DNA of 8,297 bases, from assembly GCA_019347775.1 (NCBI GenBank), contig JAHWKP010000072.1:1-8297 (forward strand), in the 5' to 3' direction. The DNA is from Actinomycetota bacterium. GTDB taxonomy: Bacteria > Actinomycetota > Acidimicrobiia > Acidimicrobiales > JAHWKP01. A program made the translations under genes and the position numbers. Of the stretch, positions 1 through 6,146 are shown piece by piece; positions within the stretch are counted from its first letter, which is position 1, and each line of letters begins with the position of its first letter. Below the pieces are notes generated by a model. The model was not told the DNA's origin. It did not search any database and saw nothing but the letters and a program-made list of their open reading frames with translations.

Positions 1-987
1 GCGGTCGAGGACCTCCTGCGCGATTTTCCCGGTGATCTTCGCGTCGAAAGGTCGCAGGTCCACGAGGAGCAGGTGGTTGTCGGTGCCCCCGGACACCAGA
101 CGGAACCCCTCCCCCGCCAGTGCTTCCGCCAGTGACCGCGCATTGTCGACCACCGCCTCGGCGTAGTCCTTGAACTCGGGCTGCGAAGCCTCGTTGAAGG
201 CGATCGCCTTCGCGGCGATTACATGCTCGAGCGGGCCACCTTGCAGCCCCGGGAACACCGCCTTATCGATCGCCTCGGCATGGTCCTTGGTGGAAACGAT
301 GCAGCCGCCTCGGGGGCCGCGCAGCGTCTTGTGGGTCGTGAAGGTGACGATGTCGGAGTGCGGGACCGGATCGGGGTGGACGCCGCCCGCGATCAGGCCG
401 GCGACGTGAGCCGCGTCGAAGACGAACAGTGCGCCTGCCTCGTCGCAGATCTCCCGGAAGGGCTTGGCCTCGATCAGACGGGGATAAGCCGTCGCTCCGG
501 CGACGATCATCTTGGGCCGGTGCTTCAGGGCCAGGTCCCGCACCTGATCCATGTCGAGCCGCTCGTCGCTCTTGGTCAGGTGGTACGGGATGAAGTTGTA
601 GAGCTTGCCCGAGATGTTGACGTCGCGGCCGTGCGTGAGGTGCCCGCCGTGGTCGAGGCTCAAGCCGAGGACGGTGTCACCCGTCTCCAACAGGGCGAGG
701 TAGGTGGCGACGTTGGCATTGGCGCCTGAGTGGGGCTGCACATTCGCGTGTTCGGACCCGAACAGCGAGTTGCAGCGGGAGATGGCCAGCGACTCCACCT
801 CGTCGATGACGTAGTTACCGCCGTAGTAGCGCTTGCCCGGATAGCCCTCGGAGTACTTGTTGGTGAGAACCGACCCCGTGGCGCGGAGGACGTCGGCCGA
901 GGTGAAGTTCTCCGAGGCGATGAGCTGCAGCGTGGTGCGCTGCCGCTCGAGCTCGCGGTCGAGGATCCCAAAGACTTCGTCGGTCAC
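1..987 (-). CDS. glyA: Serine hydroxymethyltransferase, partial (C-terminus beyond left edge)
   Basis: Cytosolic PLP enzyme that interconverts serine plus tetrahydrofolate with glycine plus methylene-tetrahydrofolate, the main one-carbon entry point. The frame runs 329 codons from a GTG start to base 1 without a stop. SHMTs are usually 415-430 residues, so roughly 90 C-terminal residues are missing. Visible motifs: L-I-A-S-E-N-F-T-S at residues 22-30; S-E-G-Y-P-G-K-R-Y-Y-G-G at 46-57, which holds the conserved catalytic glutamate (E47) and tyrosine pair; H-S-G-A-N-A-N further on; D-A-A-H-V-A-G-L for the PLP-ring aspartate; and T-F-T-T-H-K-T-L-R-G-P-R-G-G with Schiff-base lysine K220. The GTG start overlaps the rpiB stop as GTGA (984-987), indicating translational coupling as the third gene of the phosphatase-rpiB-glyA run. 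No frameshift is seen. Identification is firm. Confidence 0.97.
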   Translation of the reverse strand, partial: MTDEVFGILDRELERQRTTLQLIASENFTSADVLRATGSVLTNKYSEGYPGKRYYGGNYVIDEVESLAISRCNSLFGSEHANVQPHSGANANVATYLALLETGDTVLGLSLDHGGHLTHGRDVNISGKLYNFIPYHLTKSDERLDMDQVRDLALKHRPKMIVAGATAYPRLIEAKPFREICDEAGALFVFDAAHVAGLIAGGVHPDPVPHSDIVTFTTHKTLRGPRGGCIVSTKDHAEAIDKAVFPGLQGGPLEHVIAAKAIAFNEASQPEFKDYAEAVVDNARSLAEALAGEGFRLVSGGTDNHLLLVDLRPFDAKITGKIAQEVLDR

Positions 988-1433
988 GATCGTTCCTCTC
1001 GTTCTATTTCGGCCAGTTGCTCGACACGGCGGGAGTGGCGTCCGCCGTCGAAATCGGTCTCGAGCCAGACGGCCACGATCTCGTCGGCCAGGCCCGGGGC
1101 GACGATACGCCCGCCCATGGACAAGACGTTGGCATCGTTGTGCGAGCGCGACAGCCGGGCGGTGAACAGGTCGTGGCACAGCGCCGCTCGCACCCCGTTG
1201 ACCTTGTTGGCTGCCATTTGCTCGCCCTGGCCGCTGCCTCCCAGCACGATGCCTCGGTCGGCGTCCCCCCGCACTACTGCCCGGCCGACAGCCGCGCAGA
1301 TGGGCGGATAGTCGACCGACTCCTCCGAGTGGGTGCCGAGGTCGTCCACCTCGTGGCCCAACTCCTTCAGGGTCGCCACCAGGTGCTGCTTGAGCTGGTA
1401 GCCAGCGTGATCGGCCCCGATCGAGATTTTCAT
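984..1433 (-). CDS. rpiB: Ribose-5-phosphate isomerase B
   Basis: Cytosolic RpiB/LacAB-family isomerase that interconverts ribose 5-phosphate and ribulose 5-phosphate in the non-oxidative pentose phosphate pathway. The product has 149 residues, normal for the family. Motifs: G-A-D-H-A-G-Y at 6-12 (phosphate/sugar binding), S-V-D-Y-P near 39-43, G-G-S-G-Q-G-E-Q-M-A-A-N-K at 65-77, S-H-N-D-A-N-V around H98, and M-G-G-R near 106-109. The E. coli-type catalytic cysteine is replaced by glycine (G65), and a glutamate (E71) follows in G-x-G-E-Q. This is the arrangement known from the mycobacterial enzyme, where that Glu acts as the base. The ATG at 1433 overlaps the upstream phosphatase stop as ATGA, and the rpiB TGA overlaps the glyA GTG. 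This start gives the canonical M-K-I-S-I-G-A-D-H N-terminus. A longer open frame upstream is only the phosphatase read in another frame. Confidence 0.96.
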   Translation of the reverse strand: MKISIGADHAGYQLKQHLVATLKELGHEVDDLGTHSEESVDYPPICAAVGRAVVRGDADRGIVLGGSGQGEQMAANKVNGVRAALCHDLFTARLSRSHNDANVLSMGGRIVAPGLADEIVAVWLETDFDGGRHSRRVEQLAEIEREERS

Positions 1434-1984
1434 GACGTGGACTCGGGCCAGGCGAGGTCTACGAGGCGGTCGATGAAATCTTCGATCTCGGCGCAGGTGC
1501 GCTCGTAGTCTTCGCGTTCCATGCCGTAAGGGTCGGCCACATCGTCGTCGGCGGAACGACCCAGCATCTCGGCCCGGTCGCGGCCGGCGCCCACCTTCGC
1601 CAGCCACTCAGAAAGAGGCTGATCCGGAGCGCGCGCCCCGGCCGACTCGCCCCGGCGTACGAGCTCCTTGAGAGTGAAGGTGCGGTCGAACGTGGACGGG
1701 TTGAGCACCGCGGCTTCGCGAAGGTGCTCGCGCGTCATGGCGAGGACCAGATCAGCCGATTCGAGGATGCCGGCGTCCATGACCCGGCTGCGGTGGGAGC
1801 GGTGGTCGATTCCGCGGTCGGCCAACACCGATACGGCGTGGTCGGACGCGGGCTTGCCGGATAGCACCAGCCCGGCCGAGCTGACCACGGCGTCGACCCC
1901 CCGCCTCCTCAGGCGGTCGGCGAGGAGGGCTTGGCCCATGGGAGAGCGGCAGATGTTGCCCGTGCAGAGCACGACGACGTGGAT
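1430..1984 (-). CDS. Low-molecular-weight protein tyrosine phosphatase
   Basis: Cytosolic phosphatase of the LMW-PTP/arsenate reductase fold, related to protein-tyrosine or arginine phosphatases such as YwlE; its substrate cannot be read here. Numbered from an ATC at 1984, the P-loop is C7-T-G-N-I-C-R13-S (the CX5R(S/T) signature) and the general-acid loop is D151-P-Y-G, so both catalytic elements are intact in 184 residues. The start is a problem. No in-frame ATG, GTG or TTG lies where the first beta strand should begin. The nearest canonical codon is GTG at 1972, which puts the catalytic Cys at residue 3 and deletes strand one. The ATC at 1984 gives normal spacing and sits 5 nt after a GAGG (1990-1993), so I place the start there tentatively. 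The stop overlaps the rpiB ATG. It is probably first in an operon with rpiB and glyA, divergent from the thiolase-like gene. Confidence 0.88.
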   Translation of the reverse strand: MHVVVLCTGNICRSPMGQALLADRLRRRGVDAVVSSAGLVLSGKPASDHAVSVLADRGIDHRSHRSRVMDAGILESADLVLAMTREHLREAAVLNPSTFDRTFTLKELVRRGESAGARAPDQPLSEWLAKVGAGRDRAEMLGRSADDDVADPYGMEREDYERTCAEIEDFIDRLVDLAWPESTS

Positions 1985-2057
1985 CGGAGCCTCGATGGTC
2001 CGAGTGTATGTACCTGGGGGTGCCCACCCCGAGCCGGGCTCGGGCAGAGTGGGAGCC
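1985..2057. promoter_or_regulatory. Divergent intergenic spacer, likely two promoters
   Basis: This 73-bp gap separates the minus-strand phosphatase-rpiB-glyA run from the plus-strand thiolase-like gene, so promoters for both should lie here or just inside the genes. On the minus strand TACACT (2003-2008) resembles a -10 box, about 19 nt before the proposed ATC start, but no good -35 is seen. On the plus strand TATGTA (2007-2012) is an equally weak -10 candidate. GAGG (1990-1993) is a plausible ribosome site for the phosphatase, and GGGAG (2051-2055) lies only 2 nt before the thiolase-like GTG. The right half is filled by two overlapping inverted repeats. The existence of promoters is inferred from gene orientation, not from strong motifs. 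Confidence 0.45.
2028..2044. repeat. Perfect 8-bp-arm palindrome, possible operator or leader hairpin
   Basis: CCCGAGCC-G-GGCTCGGG is a perfect inverted repeat with a single central base, ending 13 bp before the thiolase-like GTG start. It partly overlaps a second inverted repeat, GGGGTG-CC-CACCCC (2017-2030). Its place between divergent genes fits a dimeric repressor operator or a GC-rich leader hairpin. There is no T-run after it, so a terminator reading is unlikely. Function is inferred from position and symmetry only. Confidence 0.45.
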
Positions 2058-3524
2058 GTGAGCGACGTCGACCCGCTGACTCCGGTGCTGGTCGGGGTGT
2101 CCCAGTTGAGCCGTCGCCCGCAGGGGGCCGACGACCTCAACGATCCCGCCTCGCTGATGGTCGAGGCCGCCCGCCTGGCTGGGTCCGACTCCGGTTCGTC
2201 CTCCGCCCTCGACAGGGTGAAGTCGATCCGGGTGGTCGAGTCGTTGGGCTGGCGTCCCCCCAACGCGGCGGCGGTCCTGACCCGGGCGCTGGGCCTGGAA
2301 CCCGTCGACCTGGTGCTCACCGCGACAGGCGGCAACGGGCCTCTCTCCCTGCTGCACGACACCTGCGCGGCGATCAGCCGGGGCCAACTTGATGCCGCGC
2401 TGCTGGTCGGCGCCGAGGCCTTCTACTCCCGGCGGGTGGCACGGACTCACGGCGTCGAGGCTCCGGAGTCACCATCCGACGCTGACGAGCCCCCGCGGGT
2501 GATCGGTGATCAGCGCGTCGGCAGTCATCCGGCGGAGCTGGGCGTGGGACTGACGGTTCCGGCCCAAGTGTACCCGTTGTTCTCGACGGCGCGGTCCCGC
2601 TCGCTGGGTGACTCGACGGCTGCGCTCCACCCGCGGGAGGCCGAGGTCTGGTCGAGGTTCGCCGAAGTCGCGTCGCGCAACCCGTACGCCTGGTCCCGCC
2701 AGGCGTACTCCGCCGAAGAAATCGCCGAGGCCAGTCCGGACAACCGGATGGTGGCCCATCCCTACACGAAGCGTTGTTGCGCCAACATCCAGGTCGACCA
2801 GGGCGCAGCGGCAATCGTCATGTCGGCCGGGGCGGCCGAGGCGGCCGGCGTTCCCCGCGAGCGCTGGGTGTTCCCCTGGGCGGGCGCCGAGGCCAACGAC
2901 CACTGGTTCGTGTCCGAGCGGATGGACCTCCACTCCTCCCCCGCCATCGCCGAGTGCTGGAAGATGCTGCGGCAGTCGACCAACGTCGATCCCGACGACA
3001 TCTCCTTGATCGACCTCTACTCCTGCTTTCCCGCGGCAGTGGCCGTCGCCGCCGATGAGATGGGGTTGGACCTGGCCGACGCCGCTCGGCCGCTCACCCT
3101 CACCGGAGGACTGGCCTTCGCCGGCGGTCCCGGCAACAACTACTCGATGCACTCGCTGGCGACCCTCGTCGGCCGGCTGAGAGTAGACGGTGGGCTGGGA
3201 CTGGTCACCGGTGTGGGTTGGTACCTGACCAAGCACGCGCTCTCGCTCCTCAGCGCCACGCCACCGCCCGAGGGATTCCGCCACGGCTCCCCGCAGCCGC
3301 GCGTCGACGCCCGGCCGAAGCGCAGCGTTGTGGCCGGCGCCGACGACCTCTCGTTGGAGACGTTCACCGTGTTCTACGACCGCGATGGGGCGCCGACCAA
3401 GGCCGCCATAGCCGGTGTCTCCGACCAAGGGGCGAGAGGCTGGCTCACTTCCGACGATCCGCGAGTGCTCAATGCGCTCGTGTCAGATCAGGAGATCTCC
3501 CTCTCCGACTGCGCCCTCCCGTAA
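2058..3524 (+). CDS. Thiolase-like protein type 1 (SCP2-thiolase-related) with C-terminal add-on domain
   Basis: A 488-residue protein of the thiolase superfamily, often annotated acetyl-CoA acetyltransferase. N-terminal half: T-P-V-L-V-G-V-S-Q (8-16) and L-T-A-T-G-G-N-G-P-L-S (87-97), where the nucleophilic Cys of true thiolases is expected but Gly/Asn are found. Second half: V-D-Q-G-A-A-A-I, D-L-Y-S-C-F (319-324) replacing the NEAF-type motif, and G-G-L-A-F-A-G-G-P-G-N-N-Y-S-M-H (350-365) replacing the GHP loop. Residues about 424-480 (with T-V-F-Y-D-R-D-G near 437) resemble the extra C-terminal domain of mycobacterial thiolase-like protein type 1. The fold suggests acyl-CoA or lipid binding, but classical thiolase chemistry is doubtful; the substrate is unknown. 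GTG 2058, preceded by GGGAG, gives the family-typical N-terminus; ATG 1995 would add 21 unlikely residues. It is the only plus-strand gene here, and its 3' end overlaps tsaC by 42 bp. Confidence 0.87.
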   Translation: MSDVDPLTPVLVGVSQLSRRPQGADDLNDPASLMVEAARLAGSDSGSSSALDRVKSIRVVESLGWRPPNAAAVLTRALGLEPVDLVLTATGGNGPLSLLHDTCAAISRGQLDAALLVGAEAFYSRRVARTHGVEAPESPSDADEPPRVIGDQRVGSHPAELGVGLTVPAQVYPLFSTARSRSLGDSTAALHPREAEVWSRFAEVASRNPYAWSRQAYSAEEIAEASPDNRMVAHPYTKRCCANIQVDQGAAAIVMSAGAAEAAGVPRERWVFPWAGAEANDHWFVSERMDLHSSPAIAECWKMLRQSTNVDPDDISLIDLYSCFPAAVAVAADEMGLDLADAARPLTLTGGLAFAGGPGNNYSMHSLATLVGRLRVDGGLGLVTGVGWYLTKHALSLLSATPPPEGFRHGSPQPRVDARPKRSVVAGADDLSLETFTVFYDRDGAPTKAAIAGVSDQGARGWLTSDDPRVLNALVSDQEISLSDCALP

Positions 3525-4103
3525 CACCACCGGGACATCCCCGGTCAGGTCGACCACAGTCGACGGCAGGCCTTCGCATTCTCCGCCGTCGAGGATCATC
3601 GCCACCGAGCTGCCGGCGAGGTCTTCGGCTACTTCCCGAGCTGACGGCGGCGTCGGTTGCCCGTGGGCATTCGCGCTGGTCGTAGCGATAGGGCCGACCG
3701 CGGCGCACAGTCGCTGGGCCAGGTCGTGGTCGGGACAGCGCAGCCCGATGGTCTGGCGATCACCACCGAGGTCCCAGTCCAGGTCGTCGCGACGGCGCAC
3801 CACCAGCGTCAGGGGGCCGGGCCAATGGCGGGACACGAGCGATCGGGGAAGGGGCTCGGCCGCGAGCGAGTTTGCGGTCTCGGGGTCAGCGACGAGCACG
3901 GCGACGGGCACCGACGCCGGCCGGCCCTTGGCCGCGAAGAGCCGGTCGACGGCTCCTGCGATCCCGGGGACCACGGCTAGCCCGTAGACCGTCTCGGTGG
4001 GCAGCCCGACCACTTCACCGTCGTTGAGCGCGGACACCGCGGCGTCGAAGCCGGCTTCGTCCGCGACAACCAGATCGGGCCGTCGGGCCTCCGGGGGCGG
4101 CAC
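3483..4103 (-). CDS. tsaC: Threonylcarbamoyl-AMP synthase (YrdC/Sua5 family)
   Basis: Makes threonylcarbamoyl-AMP from threonine, bicarbonate and ATP, the first step of the t6A37 modification of ANN-decoding tRNAs, in the cytosol. A single YrdC domain fills the 206 residues, with no Sua5 C-terminal domain, hence the short TsaC type. Motifs in order: G-L-P-T-E-T-V-Y-G-L-A near the N-terminus, K-G-R-P-x-x-V-P-V (the usual KxRPxxxP nucleotide loop), W-P-G-P-L-T-L-V, T-T-S-A-N-A-H-G-Q-P-T, and the late P-S-T-V-V-D-L. GTG 4103 lies 5 nt after the stop of the upstream GH43-like gene and has no clear Shine-Dalgarno, suggesting reinitiation. The open frame continues upstream, but only as an overlap with that gene. 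The last 13 codons and stop overlap the convergent thiolase-like gene, so the two 3' ends are antisense to each other. Confidence 0.93.
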   Translation of the reverse strand: MPPPEARRPDLVVADEAGFDAAVSALNDGEVVGLPTETVYGLAVVPGIAGAVDRLFAAKGRPASVPVAVLVADPETANSLAAEPLPRSLVSRHWPGPLTLVVRRRDDLDWDLGGDRQTIGLRCPDHDLAQRLCAAVGPIATTSANAHGQPTPPSAREVAEDLAGSSVAMILDGGECEGLPSTVVDLTGDVPVVLREGAVGEGDLLI

Positions 4104-4108
4104 GGTGC

Positions 4109-5362
4109 TCAGGTGACCAGGCGACAGCCGATGAGGCTGTTGACCCCCAACCCGCCGTTGATGCCGTAGGCGCACACCTGACGCGCATCTCTCGGAATGT
4201 CGAACGTCGCCTCCCACCCGCGATGACTACCGAACCCGGGATGGACGGCTTCGACGTCGGGTCGGGCGCCGTCGGCGCGCACTGCGGCGACCCCGACTCC
4301 GTCGGCGTAGATATGAACGTCTATCGACGTGTGCCAGTCGAGGTCGGTCGCCCACCCTCTGGCCGTGATAGTCAAGGGAGCCACCCGCCTGACCTCGTCG
4401 AATGCACCAGTCGGGTCGGCTCCAACGGTGATCTGGTCCTCGCCGAGCACGGCGCTGATGTGCATAGAGCGGGCGCCGCCGGCCTTGTACCCGAGGCGGT
4501 CGGGCGACCAGGCGTGGAAAGCCAACCTCAACCGGCCGCTCATGTCCCGAAAGGATGACGCCCCACCGGGGCCGGCAACGCCGGTTCGCGACGCCAACAC
4601 AGGGCCGTCGAAGAGGCGGTTGCACGGCCCGGAGGGCGAGCGGCACCTGGCCACGCCCACTTTGTAGGTCTCGTTCTGCCATACGCCGGCTGAATAGAAC
4701 AGCAACAGCCGTCCTCCATCGGAAACCATCGAGGGGTTCTCGATCAGCGGCCGTTCCCAGTCGAGTTGCCGTTCGAGGAGAAGTCGACGATCGGCAAGCA
4801 GGCCCGTCCCGGCGGCGTCCAGCTGCTGGGACCACAGGGCTGCCTCGACCAGGTCGTCGTCGCGACCTTCGGTCTTCCACAGCAACCACTGGCGACCCTC
4901 GTCGTCGTCGAAGACCTCCGGGTCGATGGCGCCACCGCGTGGATCGTCGCAAGTGAGCGGGGCGTTGGACCGGTCCTCGTAAGGCCCCTCTGGTCGGGTT
5001 GCCATTGCCACGGAGATGCAACGCTTACCCGACACCGCGTGCGGTATGGCGTAGTAGAGCCGCCATTGCCCCGGCGATGGAGAGGCGATAGCTGGCGCCC
5101 ACACCGAGGTTCCGAGCGCCCACTCCGCGATGTTGGCGAGAGCCTCTACCGGACGGGTCCAGTCCCGCAGGTTGGTCGAGCGTCTTAGGCCGATGTTCAG
5201 ATCGCTCGCGGCCGGGCTTGTGCCCACCGCGATGTATCCGCCCCCGACGGTGAGCACGAAGGGGTCCGGGAAGTCACCAGAGTCGGCCGCTGCGGGAGTG
5301 GCCGGGGCGAACAGTGTGCACAGGAGAAGAAGGACGAGCGCGAACGCGCCCCGCCTGGTCAC
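4109..5362 (-). CDS. Secreted glycoside hydrolase family 43-like protein with C-terminal beta domain
   Basis: A predicted exported five-bladed beta-propeller hydrolase of the GH43 type, a family acting mostly on arabinose- or xylose-containing glycans; the substrate is not deducible. Residues 1-26 form a Sec signal peptide: T-R-R, then a Leu-rich core, then A-A-A before D27. No lipobox is seen because the core Cys lacks Gly/Ala before it. The GH43 acidic triad has plausible equivalents: D33 in F-P-D-P-F-V (base), D147 in A-I-D-P-E-V-F (pKa modulator) and E208 in I-E-N-P-S-M-V (acid). V-W-A-P-A-I at 87-92 is also typical. Residues about 330-417 form a separate domain (R-G-W-A-T-D-L, V-H-I-Y-A-D-G, R-P-D-V, V-C-A-Y-G-I-N, L-I-G-C-R) like one found, often repeated, in actinobacterial exported proteins. 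GTG 5362 is chosen for its GAGG site and clean signal peptide; ATG 5386/5389 is the alternative. It lies between prmC and tsaC and is probably co-transcribed. Confidence 0.82.
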   Translation of the reverse strand: MTRRGAFALVLLLLCTLFAPATPAAADSGDFPDPFVLTVGGGYIAVGTSPAASDLNIGLRRSTNLRDWTRPVEALANIAEWALGTSVWAPAIASPSPGQWRLYYAIPHAVSGKRCISVAMATRPEGPYEDRSNAPLTCDDPRGGAIDPEVFDDDEGRQWLLWKTEGRDDDLVEAALWSQQLDAAGTGLLADRRLLLERQLDWERPLIENPSMVSDGGRLLLFYSAGVWQNETYKVGVARCRSPSGPCNRLFDGPVLASRTGVAGPGGASSFRDMSGRLRLAFHAWSPDRLGYKAGGARSMHISAVLGEDQITVGADPTGAFDEVRRVAPLTITARGWATDLDWHTSIDVHIYADGVGVAAVRADGARPDVEAVHPGFGSHRGWEATFDIPRDARQVCAYGINGGLGVNSLIGCRLVT

Positions 5363-5367
5363 CGCCG

Positions 5368-5371
5368 CCTC
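5368..5371 (-). promoter_or_regulatory. Shine-Dalgarno deciding the GH43-like start
   Basis: GAGG on the minus strand ends 5 nt before GTG 5362, directly ahead of the signal peptide. The in-frame ATG pair at 5386 and 5389 has no comparably spaced site, only GAG/TGAG directly abutting the ATG. This favours GTG 5362. Confidence 0.5.
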
Positions 5372-5402
5372 ACCCACCACCCCCATCATCTCACTCGATG
5401 AC

Positions 5403-6146
5403 TCAGGCGCCGAGCTTGGCGGTGACGACCCGGCCCCGGGCGGCGAGGTCCTCATGGGCCGCCGCCCCGACCAGTCCCGCGGCCCCGCAAAGGCCGATGA
5501 CCGCGTCGATCTGATGGGGAGCGCACTCGAGCGCAAGAACTCCACCATCGCTCATCCAGGTGGGCGCGCCGGCGATGACCTGCTCGAGACATTCCAGGCC
5601 GGAAGGTCCCGACACGAGTGCGGCCCGCGGTTCCCATTCGCGTACCGCCGGATCGAGCGCCTCGAACTCCGCCTCCGTCACGTAAGGAGGATTGGACACA
5701 ATCAGGTCGAAACTCCCGCACAGATCTTCGGGCAGCGCGGAGTACCAGTCACCGTGGACAAAGGTGACCTTGCCGTCGGCGTCGTTCTCTCGCGCCAACT
5801 CCAGTGCCTCGGGCGAGGAATCGACCGCCCACACATCGGCTTTTGGTCGCGCCGCCGCGACCGCGAGTGCGATGGCTCCTGAGCCCGTGCCCAAGTCGAG
5901 CACCCTGCGCGCATGGGGTTGGGCCGCCAGCGCGGTCTCGACGAGGATCTCGGTCTCGGGTCTGGGAATGAGCGCCCTGCGGTCGACGGCCAGGTCCAGT
6001 CCGAGAAATCCCCATCGCCCGAGCACGTACTGGAGGGGCTCGCCCGACTCCCAGCGCACCAGGAGCTCGGATTCACGACGCAGGTCGCCGCCCGAGGCCT
6101 CGACGATCCAGCGGTGCTGCGGGGTGAGCCGCAACGGAGCACTCAA
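5403..6146 (-). CDS. prmC: Peptide chain release factor N5-glutamine methyltransferase
   Basis: SAM-dependent methyltransferase that modifies the glutamine of the GGQ motif in release factors, the product of the adjacent prfA gene being a direct substrate. It has 247 residues. The hinge R-P-E-T-E is at 62-66, SAM motif I (L-D-L-G-T-G-S-G-A-I-A-L) at 83-94, an acidic ribose-binding V-D-S at 108-110, and the catalytic N-P-P-Y at 152-155. The start is TTG 6146, overlapping the prfA stop as TTGA, and no earlier start exists in this frame. The N-terminal substrate-recognition domain is short: R-P-E-T-E falls near residue 62, against about 90 in E. coli, and the protein is about 30 residues shorter than usual. 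That may be a lineage trait. A 40-nt gap follows before the GH43-like start. Confidence 0.95.
   Translation of the reverse strand: MSAPLRLTPQHRWIVEASGGDLRRESELLVRWESGEPLQYVLGRWGFLGLDLAVDRRALIPRPETEILVETALAAQPHARRVLDLGTGSGAIALAVAAARPKADVWAVDSSPEALELARENDADGKVTFVHGDWYSALPEDLCGSFDLIVSNPPYVTEAEFEALDPAVREWEPRAALVSGPSGLECLEQVIAGAPTWMSDGGVLALECAPHQIDAVIGLCGAAGLVGAAAHEDLAARGRVVTAKLGA

Noticed and set aside
223..729. Plus-strand open frame opposite glyA
   Set aside because: The opposite strand encodes continuous serine hydroxymethyltransferase with the PLP lysine motif; no motif is seen on the plus strand.
1985..2362. N-terminal extension of the phosphatase frame to an ATG at 2362
   Set aside because: It would run about 126 codons antisense through the thiolase-like gene and is low-complexity Ser/Arg/Pro-rich. 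No LMW phosphatase carries such an extension as far as I know.
2469..3428. Long minus-strand open frame opposite the thiolase-like gene
   Set aside because: Composition is Gly/Val/Arg-rich shadow with no family motif; the plus strand has clear thiolase-superfamily motifs over the same bases.
5320..5362. Lipoprotein signal in the GH43-like protein
   Set aside because: The hydrophobic core contains a Cys (residue 15), but the residues before it are all Leu, without the Gly/Ala of a lipobox, and an AAA signal-peptidase I site follows.
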